Shown: positions 17,145 through 26,077, numbered from the stretch's first letter. The stretch is DNA of 64,000 nucleotides from PCC-6802 sp943367755 (GCA_943367755.1 CALRKB020000005.1:94862-158861), one strand, 5' to 3'. The notes: generated by a model from the letters alone, not told the origin. Numbers and translations are program-made.

Positions 17145-18626
17145 ATGCAGCTAGGTGAGCTTTTGCAACAGGCAGGTTGTCAGTATAACGATCGGGCTCG
17201 CGATCTCCTAACAGTACAAGGGATAGCCACAGATTCCCGCACCTGCAAACCAGGTGATTTATTTGTAGCGATGCCGGGTAGCCAGGTGGACGGTAGCCAG
17301 TTTGCAGTTGATGCGTTGGATAGAGGTGCGATCGCCGCCATAGTTGCGAATACGGTTAATCTGGGCAAAGATGGCCTGATTGGCGTTGATGATGTGGTAA
17401 CTGCCTGCGCCCAGGTTGCTGCCGCTTTCTATGGGTTCCCCGCCCAAAAAATGAATCTTGTGGGTGTAACTGGGACCAATGGCAAAACTACTACTACACA
17501 TCTAATCGAGTTTTTATTGCAATCCCAGTTCACCACAGCCCTGTTTGGTACGCTCTACGCACGTTGGCCTGGGTACGCGCATACTGCCTCCTACACAACT
17601 CCCTTTGCTCATGCTCTGCAAGCACAACTCAGCCAGGCTTTAGATAGCGGCTGCCAGATTGGAGTGATGGAGGTTAGTTCCCACGCTTTAGCCCAGAAAC
17701 GCGTATGGGGATGTCCGTTCGAAGTTGCCGTATTTACGAATTTGACCCAAGATCACCTCGACTACCACCGCGATCTAGAGGATTACTTCCAAGCCAAAGC
17801 CTTGTTATTCAGCGCTGATTACCTGAAAGGTCGGGCAGTGATTAATCTTGACGATCCGTTTGGGCAAAAACTGGTGGCTCTCACGACTAAATCAGCGAAC
17901 TCAGCCATTTGGACATACAGCCTGGAAAACTCGCAGGCTGATTTTTACACCGAAAATCTGATCTACAGTCCCAATGGTGTGCAGGGAATCCTCCATACAC
18001 CCCTAGGAGAAATGTCACTGCGATCGCCCCTAGTCGGGGGCTTTAATGTCTATAACACGATCGCGGCGATCGCCACTTGCCTGCATTTAGGTATCAGCCT
18101 CGATCGTATTGCGGCAAGATTGCCCGAATTCAACAATGTGCCAGGACGAGTAGAGCGGGTGCAAGTCAGCCCCGATCAAGATATTACTGTGGTTGTCGAC
18201 TATGCCCATACACCCGATAGCCTGGAGAACGTGCTCAAAGCGCTGCGTCCATTTACGCAACGCGAGTTGGTGTGCGTCTTTGGTTGTGGCGGCGATCGCG
18301 ATCGCACCAAGCGCCCCCTGATGGGAGAAATTGCGGCTCGACTGGCCGATCGCGTTTACATCACCTCCGATAATCCGCGCACGGAAGATCCCCAAGGGAT
18401 TTTGCAAGATATTTTGGCCGGTATTCCCGCTACCGCTACACCCTTAGTTGAGGTAGATCGACGGCGCAGCATTCAAATGGCGATCGCTAGTGCTCAGCCG
18501 GGTGATACTGTTGCGATCGCGGGTAAAGGCCATGAGGACTACCAAATTCTGGGTAAGGAAAAAATTCATTTTGACGATCGAGAGGAAGCTCAATTTGCGC
18601 TCAGACAGAGATTGGGGATAGGCTAA
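17145..18626 (+). CDS. murE: UDP-MurNAc-L-Ala-D-Glu:meso-diaminopimelate ligase
   Basis: The 493-residue Mur ligase has all three domains: the N-terminal UDP-MurNAc binding part (GIATDSRTCKPGDLF), a central ATPase with GVTGTNGKTTTTHLI (about residues 107-121), and a C-terminal domain with VVDYAHTPDSLENVL and the DNPRTEDP motif near residue 406. DNPR is the signature for recognising meso-diaminopimelate rather than lysine. MurE adds the third residue of the peptidoglycan stem peptide in the cytoplasm. A GAGGAG ribosome-binding site precedes the ATG. It stands apart from other mur genes, as is common in cyanobacteria. Confidence 0.96.
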   Translation: MQLGELLQQAGCQYNDRARDLLTVQGIATDSRTCKPGDLFVAMPGSQVDGSQFAVDALDRGAIAAIVANTVNLGKDGLIGVDDVVTACAQVAAAFYGFPAQKMNLVGVTGTNGKTTTTHLIEFLLQSQFTTALFGTLYARWPGYAHTASYTTPFAHALQAQLSQALDSGCQIGVMEVSSHALAQKRVWGCPFEVAVFTNLTQDHLDYHRDLEDYFQAKALLFSADYLKGRAVINLDDPFGQKLVALTTKSANSAIWTYSLENSQADFYTENLIYSPNGVQGILHTPLGEMSLRSPLVGGFNVYNTIAAIATCLHLGISLDRIAARLPEFNNVPGRVERVQVSPDQDITVVVDYAHTPDSLENVLKALRPFTQRELVCVFGCGGDRDRTKRPLMGEIAARLADRVYITSDNPRTEDPQGILQDILAGIPATATPLVEVDRRRSIQMAIASAQPGDTVAIAGKGHEDYQILGKEKIHFDDREEAQFALRQRLGIG

Positions 18627-18751
18627 GCTCTAGAAGATAAGTCAAGATCGTGAATCGGTAAGTATTTCTGCCGATAGCAAATGCTATAGCGCTTTTGTAA
18701 ATATGGCTTCAAATGTGCGCGTTTTGCCGTTAAATAAACTAAGGGATAATT

Positions 18752-18946
18752 ATGGGCTTTGCAGATTATTCTATTGCGGAGATTGCTGAAGACTATCAAA
18801 TCTCAGTTGAGATGGTCTGTCAACTTTGTGATCGACTTGGCATTCACTACCAAGATATTCATACAAAGCTTGCATTAGAAGATGCTAAAACCGTTATTCT
18901 TGCAGCCCAAACAGCAGCCCAAACAAAAGAAAAGAAGTCATCATAA
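18752..18946 (+). CDS. Small helix-turn-helix-like protein upstream of psbV
   Basis: The 64-residue protein has the segment YSIAEIAEDYQISVEMVCQL, then CDRLGIHYQD, with the spacing of a winged-helix/IF2-N-type helix-turn-helix. The C-terminus is Ala/Gln/Lys rich. Similar small cyanobacterial proteins are sometimes labelled as translation-initiation-factor IF-2 N-domain relatives. It ends 27 bp before the psbV start on the same strand, so it may be co-transcribed with it. No DNA or RNA target is known. Confidence 0.65.
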   Translation: MGFADYSIAEIAEDYQISVEMVCQLCDRLGIHYQDIHTKLALEDAKTVILAAQTAAQTKEKKSS

Positions 18947-18973
18947 GTTTATTTTCAAAATACTTTGCCTACT

Positions 18974-19471
18974 ATGAGCAGAAAAACTTACAAATTCCTT
19001 TTGCTAGCGATCGCGACAATCTTCTTAGCCTGGCAGTTTGTGACGACAAGTGTCCTGGCGGCAGATTCAAGTGCTGAAATGCGCACCGTGCCTCTCAACG
19101 ACAAAGAAAAAATTATCCTATCTAATAAGGATATTGCAGCTGGCAAGAAACTATTTCAAAATGCTTGTGCCACCTGTCATGTCGGGGGTGCTACGTTTAC
19201 CAACCCCAACGTTGGCCTCGATCCTGAAAGCTTAGCACTGGCAACCCCGCCCCGTAACAACGTGGAAGGGTTAGTGGCTTTCATGAAGAACCCCACCACC
19301 TTTGATGGAGTTGAGGAAATTTACGAAAACCATCCCAGTTTGAGAAGCACCGATATTTTCCCTGCAATGCGTGGTTTAACTGATAAAGATCTCAAGGTAA
19401 TTGCTGGTTATATTCTTTACCAACCCAAGGTCAGAGGCAGTGGCTGGGGCGGTGGCAAGATTTATTATTAA
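18974..19471 (+). CDS. psbV: Photosystem II cytochrome c550
   Basis: The precursor has 165 residues from the ATG at 18974. A signal sequence (FLLLAIATIFLAWQFVTTSV, then LAA) directs it to the thylakoid lumen. The haem site is CATCHVGG, and the second axial His is in YENHPSLRS, as expected for bis-His PsbV. The C-terminus GGGKIYY also fits the family. PsbV is an extrinsic subunit stabilising the Mn4CaO5 cluster of photosystem II. A TTG nine bases upstream is in frame but less likely. petE follows 65 bp later on the same strand with no terminator between, so they may share a transcript. Confidence 0.95.
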   Translation: MSRKTYKFLLLAIATIFLAWQFVTTSVLAADSSAEMRTVPLNDKEKIILSNKDIAAGKKLFQNACATCHVGGATFTNPNVGLDPESLALATPPRNNVEGLVAFMKNPTTFDGVEEIYENHPSLRSTDIFPAMRGLTDKDLKVIAGYILYQPKVRGSGWGGGKIYY

Positions 19472-19536
19472 GTCAAGATTAACTTCTGTAAAATCTGACT
19501 AGTTTAGAGAAAATCCAACATTAAAAGCAGCAGATC

Positions 19537-19914
19537 ATGAAAAAACAATCAATTTTGGGGCGTCTAAGTCTACTATTTATCGGCTTTGCGATCGCATTAA
19601 GCAGTCTTGTTTTCAACGCTGCTCTAGCATCAGCTGAGACCTATACTGTTTTGATGGGTAGCAATAGCGGGCAGCTTGCATTCGAGCCTTCTACCCTTAC
19701 GATCAAAGCTGGCGATACTGTGAAGTGGGTCAACAATAAAGCTTTCCCCCACAATGTTATTGTCGATGGACAAGATGCACTATCTCACAAGAAGCTAATC
19801 CAAAAGCCCAAGCAATCGGTTGAAACTACTTTCAATGAAGCAGGCGAGTATAGCTACTACTGCGCTCCTCACCGTGGTGCTGGTATGGTCGGCAAGATTA
19901 CTGTTTCTGGCTAA
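19537..19914 (+). CDS. petE: Plastocyanin precursor
   Basis: The 125-residue precursor has a lumenal signal sequence (residues 1-33, cleavage near ASA) and a type I copper domain. The copper ligands are visible: His in KAFPHNV, then Cys, His and Met in YCAPHRGAGMVG. Plastocyanin carries electrons from cytochrome b6f to photosystem I in the lumen, in place of cytochrome c6 when copper is available. A clear intrinsic terminator follows at 19948. The mature protein of about 95-100 residues has the usual length. Confidence 0.96.
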   Translation: MKKQSILGRLSLLFIGFAIALSSLVFNAALASAETYTVLMGSNSGQLAFEPSTLTIKAGDTVKWVNNKAFPHNVIVDGQDALSHKKLIQKPKQSVETTFNEAGEYSYYCAPHRGAGMVGKITVSG

Positions 19915-19947
19915 GTTCTAGTAAACACATATACTGTTTTTCCTAAG

Positions 19948-20006
19948 TAGCCTATATGGGCGGGTTAACGCTAAGTTCTCCCAACTCATATAGGCTAATT
20001 TTTTTT
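19948..20006 (+). terminator. Intrinsic terminator after petE
   Basis: A perfect 11-bp inverted repeat (tagcctatatg at 19948-19958, catataggcta at 19987-19997) is followed by a run of eight T. The loop is 28 bases and holds further complementary bases (ggcggg/tctccc). It ends the psbV-petE transcript and sits just before the convergent phosphatase gene. Confidence 0.85.
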
Positions 20007-20013
20007 GGATAAC

Positions 20014-21363
20014 CTACAAAGCACCTGCTGCCGTAACATCTAAAACGCAGCCGGAGAGGTGGGTAGTAATATTCATCGCCTGTAAGCAGGGCGGGCGATC
20101 GCCGCCTTTGTGATAGTCAATCACGCTTACACCGCCGTTACCTTGCTTAAATAGCCAGAAACTGGCAGGATCTAGATTGAAAATCTGGCAGAGAATAGCT
20201 TTATTGACTGCGTCGTGAGCAACGACGAGTGCAGTTGCCCCAGGCTCAATATTATCGACCATCTGCTGCCATGCAGTTGCTACCCTATCCCAAACCTGTT
20301 GTAGATTTTCTCCTTCAGGCATCTGAACCGATCCAGGGTTTTGCTGCCATCTCAGCAGTTCTCCGGGAAACTCTGCCTCGATTTCATGCTCGAATTTACC
20401 CTCCCATAAACCGTGGGAGATTTCTTTAAGTGCATCGATATACTCAAGCTCCACATCAGGGTGTTTGCTTAAGATCTTTTCTGCCGTTTCCTTTGGACGC
20501 AGCATTGGACTGCTCAAGGCGCGATCGATGGGTACAGACTGTAAAAATTCCGCCGCACACCGCGCCTGATCCTGCCCCTTAGAGTTGAGTGGTACATCAA
20601 TTTGCCCTTGAAAGCGTTGTTGGCGATTCCACTCTGTCTCACCGTGGCGCACTAATAAGATGCGCGGCCCCACATGACCTTTCCGCATCGCTGGTAAAAC
20701 GCTACCAGTTAAGGCAGAGAGATGAGTAGTGAGGTTGAGAGATTCAAGCTGAGCGTTAAATTCAAGCTCTTGAGCATCTTGGCGATCGCTATGGCTAGGA
20801 CTAAAATTCAGGACGCTGATAGCACAATTAGACTGCTGTAAATTGTGATATTCCGATGGTGGCAACCCTAGTGCGGTAGCAATCAGAGCACGATTGATGC
20901 CACTATGACCCACCAGTAGGATGGTTTCCCCCTGATGTTGCGGTAAAATCTGATGCCATAAAGCTTTTGCTTGCGCAAATAGATCGTGCACAGGATAGCG
21001 ATCGCCCATTGCCATCTTGTGTGGAGCATTTTGCCACTTGTCATAGGCATCAGGAAATTGTGCCTTTACCTGCTCGAAGGTCATGCTTTCCCAGTCAGGT
21101 AGGTTAATTTCGTATAAACCTTCCTGCGGCTGCAGAGGAGGTGGACTAGTCGCAGCGGCTAAAATAATTGCTGCTGTTTGTTGGGCTCGTACTAATGGGC
21201 TGCAATAGGCGGCGGTAAACGATAGGTCAGACAGGGCTAAACCTGTAGATTCTGCTTGCGATCGCCCAATCGCAGTTAGAACTGACTGTTTTTCAGGTTG
21301 GTCGAGGTTGCCACGCCCCTGAACCAAGCCAGCCGTATTAAAGTTACTTTCGCCGTGGCGCAC
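20014..21363 (-). CDS. Double histidine phosphatase (phosphoglycerate-mutase-like)
   Basis: This 449-residue protein has two tandem histidine-phosphatase domains. The first starts at RHGESNFN, with second His in LVGHSGINRAL. The second has LLVRHGETEWN near residue 237 and VVAHDAVNKAI. Both catalytic His sets look complete. Such double-domain proteins are typical of cyanobacteria and are loosely annotated as phosphoglycerate mutase or phosphoserine phosphatase-like; the substrate is unknown. The GTG at 21363 is the first standard start, but it cuts off the conserved strand before RHGES (upstream codons read ITRIVLV). A CTG at 21384, eight bases after GAGG, could be the real start. Confidence 0.88.
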   Translation of the reverse strand: MRHGESNFNTAGLVQGRGNLDQPEKQSVLTAIGRSQAESTGLALSDLSFTAAYCSPLVRAQQTAAIILAAATSPPPLQPQEGLYEINLPDWESMTFEQVKAQFPDAYDKWQNAPHKMAMGDRYPVHDLFAQAKALWHQILPQHQGETILLVGHSGINRALIATALGLPPSEYHNLQQSNCAISVLNFSPSHSDRQDAQELEFNAQLESLNLTTHLSALTGSVLPAMRKGHVGPRILLVRHGETEWNRQQRFQGQIDVPLNSKGQDQARCAAEFLQSVPIDRALSSPMLRPKETAEKILSKHPDVELEYIDALKEISHGLWEGKFEHEIEAEFPGELLRWQQNPGSVQMPEGENLQQVWDRVATAWQQMVDNIEPGATALVVAHDAVNKAILCQIFNLDPASFWLFKQGNGGVSVIDYHKGGDRPPCLQAMNITTHLSGCVLDVTAAGAL

Positions 21364-21384
21364 TAAGACTATGCGGGTAATCAG

Positions 21385-21799
21385 GGCAATATCCTCGTTA
21401 TTCTAGACATCTTAAAGAAATTTTACATTTTCATGTTGCGCTATAATACTGTGTTAGGCTACCTGTAGCCAAGCAGAAGCTAAAGATGTTGCTTACTTGC
21501 GCCTCTCGCAGCGTTAACAGTTCAGTCTAAGAGTTAGATCATTCTGATTTTTATTTTCAGTGGCTGTATCTATAGACACCCTATAAAGATATAGTTCGCT
21601 TTTAAACTCTTTTGCCACACTGTCAGGTCATTTTCTCAGGCCTGAGCACGGCTTGTCAGACACCAATATTCGTGCTGTAAGTATTGTAAAGATGCTCAAG
21701 CTTTGGGTATGTAACGCTCATCAGATAACCGATTTGGTCATGAGCAGCGCAGAATTATTAGACTTACCCGATTGACCCAAAAATTTTTGAGGAAATTGA
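21385..21799 (+). promoter_or_regulatory. Long AU-rich leader and promoter region of rne
   Basis: The 415 bp hold no gene. A TATAAT box lies at 21442-21447 without a good -35 partner, so a start near 21455 would leave a leader of about 345 bases. The leader is AU-rich with several T runs. Long 5' leaders through which RNase E limits its own mRNA are known in bacteria. The rne ribosome-binding site is GAGG about eight bases before the ATG. Confidence 0.4.
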
Positions 21800-23920
21800 A
21801 TGCCCAAGCAAATTATTATTGCTGAGCAGCATAGAATTGCTGCTGTATTTAGCGAAGATCAAATAGAAGAAATTATTGTAGCCACTGGCACTCATCAGGT
21901 TGGGGATATCTACATGGGTGTAGTAGAAAATATCCTGACCAGTATTGATGCCGCTTTCGTCAATATCGGCGAAGGCGAACGCAATGGTTTTATCCATGTT
22001 ACCGATCTCGGTCCCCTGAAGCTGCGCCGTTCTGGCGGCACGATTAGCGATTTACTCGCACCGCAGCAAAGGGTACTAGTGCAGGTAATGAAAGAGCCTA
22101 CGGGCAATAAGGGGCCTCGCCTCACAGGCAATATTTCCATGCCCGGTCGCTATGTTGTACTGATGCCATTTGGTCGTGGTGTTAACCTCTCACGGCGGAT
22201 TAGAAGTGAGGACGAACGCAGTCGACTGCGTGCGTTGGCAATCTTGATCAAGCCGGCTGGGATGGGCTTGCTAGTGCGCACTGAAGCTGAAGATATGTCC
22301 GAAGATTCGATCATTGAAGATCTCGATAATCTACTCAAACAGTGGGAATTTGTGCAGCAGGAGTCTAGCAATACCCGCTATCCTACTTTGCTCGATCGCG
22401 ATCGCGACTTTATCCAACGTGTATTGCGCGATGTTTATACGGGCGATGTCAACCGCATCGTTACGGATACCAGTGATGGTATGCGGCGGGTGAAGCAACA
22501 CCTGCTTAATTGGGGAGAAGGTAAAATTCCCACTGGTGTCTTCATCGACCACCATCGCGAGCGCACCAATATTTTGGAGTACTTCCGCGTCAACGCCGCC
22601 ATTCGAGAAGCTCTGAGGCCTCGCGTCGATCTGCCCAGCGGTGGTTATATTATTATCCAGCCGACTGAGGCTCTGACCGTAATTGACGTTAACTCTGGTT
22701 CGTTTACGCGATCGCAAACATCTCGCGAAACCGTACTATGGACAAACTGCGAAGCTGCTACAGAAGTAGCTCGGCAAATGCGTCTGCGCAATGTGGCGGG
22801 CGTGATTGTGGTTGACTTTATTGATATGGACTCGCGGCTCGATCAGCTTCAGCTACTCGATCACTTTGACAAAACCCTACGGGCTGATAAGTCAAGGCCG
22901 CAAATTGCGCAATTGACAGAACTGGGTTTAGTAGAACTAACGCGCAAACGTCAAGGGCAAAGCATTTACGAACTGTTTGGCCGTCCATGTACTACCTGTG
23001 GTGGGCTCGGCCATCTGGTACATTTGCCAGGAGAAAGCGAACTGCAAACGGCAGAGGCAAATGCCCGCCAGTGGGAAAATCGGATCGTGGCCAAAACTGA
23101 AATAGCCATCGACGATCGCAATTTTGGGCTTAGTGGTGGCATGGAGCCAAATTTAGTCAACCATCCCAACTATCAAGAACGCGGTAGTAGCTCTAGAAAA
23201 CGGCGGCGCAGTGCTCCACCTGGTCGAGAGGTCAGGGGGGAAAGAGAAGGTAGAGAAAAGGAGAGAGACGAACGCGATCGCGAAAAAACTACGGCAAATG
23301 TGGCGATCGAAGCACGGTCCGCTCGCTCCGAGTCCCGTGAATCCAGTCCTCGTCTGGCTGTAGTCCCTTCACCTAAATCACCTAAATTAATTGCAACTGC
23401 TACAACTGCTGCAACTGCTGCAACTGCTGCAACTGTAGTTGTTGAGCCCCAACCTCAGGCAGAGCCAGTTGTAGAACGTAGTGGTAAGCGCGAAGTGCCT
23501 CGTCCCAAGATCGAGCCACCTGAGGTTGTGACCGTGGAGATGACCGCAGAAGAACAGGAAGTTTACGCACACATGGGCATTTCTCCGCTCATTTTCATTG
23601 GTAAGGAAGTTAAAGACCTGCGTAACACCGTTGTCTCAGTGGTTCTACCTGGAGAAGCGCCCAAAAATTTGCCAGTGATCGCAATACCTGAAGTTGAAGA
23701 GGCTACTGCTCAAGAGTTTATTGCTGAAATCGATCGCGACTTACCCGACGATCTACCCGATACCGAAATAGAGGAACTACCAACGATCGCGACATTATCA
23801 ATTCCTGATCTGAGCGATCTAAGCGATCTAGAAGAACCCAAGTCAGAACAAATGGAAGAACCTGTGCATAAATCTCCTGAGGCATCCCGCCGTCGTCGCC
23901 GTACTTCTACAGCTTCCTAG
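21800..23920 (+). CDS. rne: Ribonuclease E/G
   Basis: The 706-residue protein starts with an S1 RNA-binding region (about residues 35-120, VGDIYMGVVENILTSIDAAF), followed by the RNase H-like/DNase I-like catalytic core. Metal-binding Asp residues lie in VIDVNSGSFT and VVDFIDMDS, and the zinc-link is PCTTCGGLG. The C-terminal half from about 450 is disordered, rich in Arg/Glu/Ser and Pro. It includes a nine-base repeat run (gcaactgct type, 23393-23437) coding Ala/Thr. The extreme C-terminus SRRRRRTSTAS matches the Arg-rich tail of cyanobacterial RNase E that binds polynucleotide phosphorylase. The enzyme starts mRNA decay and rRNA processing. Confidence 0.95.
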   Translation: MPKQIIIAEQHRIAAVFSEDQIEEIIVATGTHQVGDIYMGVVENILTSIDAAFVNIGEGERNGFIHVTDLGPLKLRRSGGTISDLLAPQQRVLVQVMKEPTGNKGPRLTGNISMPGRYVVLMPFGRGVNLSRRIRSEDERSRLRALAILIKPAGMGLLVRTEAEDMSEDSIIEDLDNLLKQWEFVQQESSNTRYPTLLDRDRDFIQRVLRDVYTGDVNRIVTDTSDGMRRVKQHLLNWGEGKIPTGVFIDHHRERTNILEYFRVNAAIREALRPRVDLPSGGYIIIQPTEALTVIDVNSGSFTRSQTSRETVLWTNCEAATEVARQMRLRNVAGVIVVDFIDMDSRLDQLQLLDHFDKTLRADKSRPQIAQLTELGLVELTRKRQGQSIYELFGRPCTTCGGLGHLVHLPGESELQTAEANARQWENRIVAKTEIAIDDRNFGLSGGMEPNLVNHPNYQERGSSSRKRRRSAPPGREVRGEREGREKERDERDREKTTANVAIEARSARSESRESSPRLAVVPSPKSPKLIATATTAATAATAATVVVEPQPQAEPVVERSGKREVPRPKIEPPEVVTVEMTAEEQEVYAHMGISPLIFIGKEVKDLRNTVVSVVLPGEAPKNLPVIAIPEVEEATAQEFIAEIDRDLPDDLPDTEIEELPTIATLSIPDLSDLSDLEEPKSEQMEEPVHKSPEASRRRRRTSTAS

Positions 23921-23934
23921 CTACCATATGGCAA

Positions 23935-23963
23935 ATAGGTCAGATAGGTCAGACACATAGGTC
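23935..23963. repeat. Short tandem repeat between rne and the oxidase gene
   Basis: Two adjacent copies of ataggtcag are followed, after acac, by a third partial copy (ataggtc). This is non-coding and probably slippage. Confidence 0.7.
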
Positions 23964-24003
23964 TGTCCCTACGTTAATTGGCAAATCTTTAAATGTGCCG
24001 CAA

Positions 24004-25086
24004 ATGATGCCGCAAAAACAGGTTGTCATAGTTGGCTGTGGCGTTGTCGGTGCCGCGATCGCCTACCAACTCAGTCGTTCATCTTTTTCAGTACAGGTAA
24101 TCGAGGCGCGATCGCAGCCCGCGATGGGAGCAACTGGTGCCGCACTGGGAGTACTGATGGCAGCCTGTAGCCAAAAGCCCCATGGCGATCTAGTTAGGTT
24201 ACGCCTAGCAAGTTTGAGCCTTTATGATCGCCTGATTTCCGATCTGATCGCTGAGACTGGTATAGGTATTCCCTACAACCGTGCTGGGATTTTATCGCTC
24301 TATGATGCCACTGATGCAGAGGCTAAGTGGTTACCGACAATTCTGGCGCGGCAAGTGCAGGGATTTAAGTTGGATTGGCTGGATACCGAAGCACTGCGAT
24401 CGCAATACCCCAAGCTCAAAGCCAGTAGTGGCATGTATAGCGAATGCGATCGCGCCCTTAATCCCACTAAGTTAGTGCAGGCATTGGTGCAGGCTGCAAC
24501 ACAAAATGGTGCTGATTTTGTCTTCAATCGGCCTGTGGAAAGACTAGCCGATTTGCCTAAAGCAGATTGGACGGTGATTACGGCGGGTTTAGGTTCTAAC
24601 CCGCTACTGGATTTTGGCGATCGCGGTGATGCACCTTTATTAATTCCGGTGGGCGGTCAAGCGATTGAGGTGTATCTGCCTGGGTTGGATGTACCCCAGG
24701 TTATCCATGCGGTTGGCGCTGATGGTAGCGATATTAATATTGTGCCGCTCGGTCTAGATCGCTACTGGATCGGTGCCACGGTGGAATTCGATCCGACAGA
24801 ACTACCAAGGGACGCTAATATTGCGGCATTACTAGACCAGGCTAGTCAGTTTTGTCCGATCATGCAACAAGCAGAGGTATTAAAGACCTGGGCAGGCGAT
24901 CGTCCTCGCCCGAGGCAAGCGCGATCACCAATCCTTGGCTTTGTACCAGGCGATCGCAAATTGCTAGTAGCGACTGGACATTATCGTAATGGCATCCTGA
25001 TGGCACCTATTTCCGCCCAAATCATCACCGATTTGATCGTTCAGGGTGATAGCGATCTGCCCTGGAAAAGTTTCAGCCCTAAGTAG
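24004..25086 (+). CDS. FAD-dependent amine oxidase, glycine oxidase (ThiO)-like
   Basis: The protein of about 360 residues has an N-terminal dinucleotide fold (VVIVGCGVVGAAIAYQLS), the RSQPAMGATGAALG segment typical of the DAO family, and late motifs GDRPRPRQARSPILGFV and GHYRNGILMAP that bind the flavin. It fits glycine oxidase/D-amino-acid oxidase. ThiO supplies the glycine imine for thiazole synthesis in thiamin making, though a different amine substrate is possible. Starts at 24004 or 24007 (ATG ATG) are preferred to a GTG at 23995. It follows rne by about 80 bp on the same strand. Confidence 0.82.
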   Translation: MMPQKQVVIVGCGVVGAAIAYQLSRSSFSVQVIEARSQPAMGATGAALGVLMAACSQKPHGDLVRLRLASLSLYDRLISDLIAETGIGIPYNRAGILSLYDATDAEAKWLPTILARQVQGFKLDWLDTEALRSQYPKLKASSGMYSECDRALNPTKLVQALVQAATQNGADFVFNRPVERLADLPKADWTVITAGLGSNPLLDFGDRGDAPLLIPVGGQAIEVYLPGLDVPQVIHAVGADGSDINIVPLGLDRYWIGATVEFDPTELPRDANIAALLDQASQFCPIMQQAEVLKTWAGDRPRPRQARSPILGFVPGDRKLLVATGHYRNGILMAPISAQIITDLIVQGDSDLPWKSFSPK

Positions 25087-25191
25087 TGTTCTAGACAACA
25101 TTTACTGTCTCTTAATCGAAGACAGATTGCAAAGTAATTAGAAGATATATTTCGATATCGTTACAAAGTTGCGCAAGAGAGCATCAAGTAA

Positions 25192-25380
25192 ATGCAAGAT
25201 ACGGCTGAATATTATTGTGCTTTTTGTGGCGAACCTAGCCTGACTTTCATTGATATCAGTGCGGGCTGCGAGCAATCCTATGTTGAAGACTGCCAGGTGT
25301 GCTGTCGACCAAATATATTGTATATCCGCATCAATCCAGATACTTTAGAGGTAGAAATTGACACAAATTATGAAGAGTAA
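25192..25380 (+). CDS. Small CPXCG-type cysteine-rich protein
   Basis: The 62-residue protein has YCAFCGEPS and DCQVCCRPN, two Cys pairs that would bind a zinc ion in a ribbon. The acidic Tyr/Ile-rich end (VEIDTNYEE) fits the CPXCG-motif family. The length and ATG start are normal for the family. It lies about 100 bp after the oxidase gene and 140 bp before psaD. No function is established. Confidence 0.82.
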   Translation: MQDTAEYYCAFCGEPSLTFIDISAGCEQSYVEDCQVCCRPNILYIRINPDTLEVEIDTNYEE

Positions 25381-25410
25381 ATCGAAAAGCGTAAAGGAAC
25401 ATTAAGTTCC

Positions 25411-25439
25411 TTGGCTGAGGTGTATGCAGAAATGATAAT
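25411..25439 (+). promoter_or_regulatory. Putative sigma70-type promoter of psaD
   Basis: TTGGCT (25411-25416) and GATAAT (25434-25439) are 17 bases apart. Transcription would start near 25446, leaving a leader of about 74 bases before the psaD ATG. A small hairpin (ggaac/gttcc) overlaps the -35 side. Confidence 0.45.
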
Positions 25440-25519
25440 CTTGCTTGATATAAGAAATGGCATTTCCGCCCTCATTTATTCCAATTATTCTGAAGTAATT
25501 CAACCCTGGAGAATACTAA

Positions 25520-25981
25520 ATGTCAGAAGAACAAGAAACACAAGAAGCTCCACAGAAATCTTCACCTGGTAAGCCATCAGGTAAGGTTCCCATGTGGCCT
25601 GGTAGTACAGGTGGGTTGCTATCATCTGCACACACTGAAGAAAAATATGTGATTACCTGGTCTAGTCCTAAAGAGCAGGTTTTTGAGATGCCTACTGCCG
25701 GTGCTGCCACCATGAACAGTGGAGCTAACATGCTTTATCTTGCCAAAAAAGAGCAAGCATTAGCCCTCGGCACTCAGCTCAGAAAATTTAAGATCACTGA
25801 CTACAAGATCTGGCGCGAGTTTCCGAACGGCGATCAGGTCTACCTGCATCCCAATGATGGTGTTTTCCCTGAGAAGGTAAATGCTGGTCGGGTGGCTGTA
25901 AACAGCGTCAGCCGCAAGATTGGCGATAATCCTGACCCAATTAGGGTTAAGTTTACATCCAAGGCAACCCACGATAACTAG
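25520..25981 (+). CDS. psaD: Photosystem I subunit II
   Basis: The 153-residue protein matches PsaD along its length: GSTGGLLSSAHTEEKYVITW, SPKEQVFEMPTAGAATMN, LYLAKKEQALALGTQLR, YLHPNDGVFPEKVN. PsaD sits on the stromal side of photosystem I and docks ferredoxin. The N-terminus before GSTGG is about a dozen residues longer than usual and rich in Glu, Gln, Pro and Lys. The segment after TQLR (KFKITDYKIW) seems about three residues shorter than the common form. A promoter at 25411 and a terminator at 26078 suggest a monocistronic transcript. Confidence 0.96.
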   Translation: MSEEQETQEAPQKSSPGKPSGKVPMWPGSTGGLLSSAHTEEKYVITWSSPKEQVFEMPTAGAATMNSGANMLYLAKKEQALALGTQLRKFKITDYKIWREFPNGDQVYLHPNDGVFPEKVNAGRVAVNSVSRKIGDNPDPIRVKFTSKATHDN

Positions 25982-26077
25982 AGACGCGCGATCGCTCTGC
26001 AAGTTTGAGGTTACCCAATAAACTCAAATTCGCAAGGCAGGAGCGTCTATAGGTTAAATGGCATTTACAACATCAGT

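Noticed and set aside
21412..21799. tRNA or known small RNA in the rne leader
   Set aside because: No cloverleaf or TTCRA-type T-loop was found.
25982..26048. Nested inverted repeat in the psaD 3' region (agacgc/gcgtct, gtttgag/ctcaaat)
   Set aside because: Stems are short and interrupted and no T run follows; the clearer terminator is at 26078.
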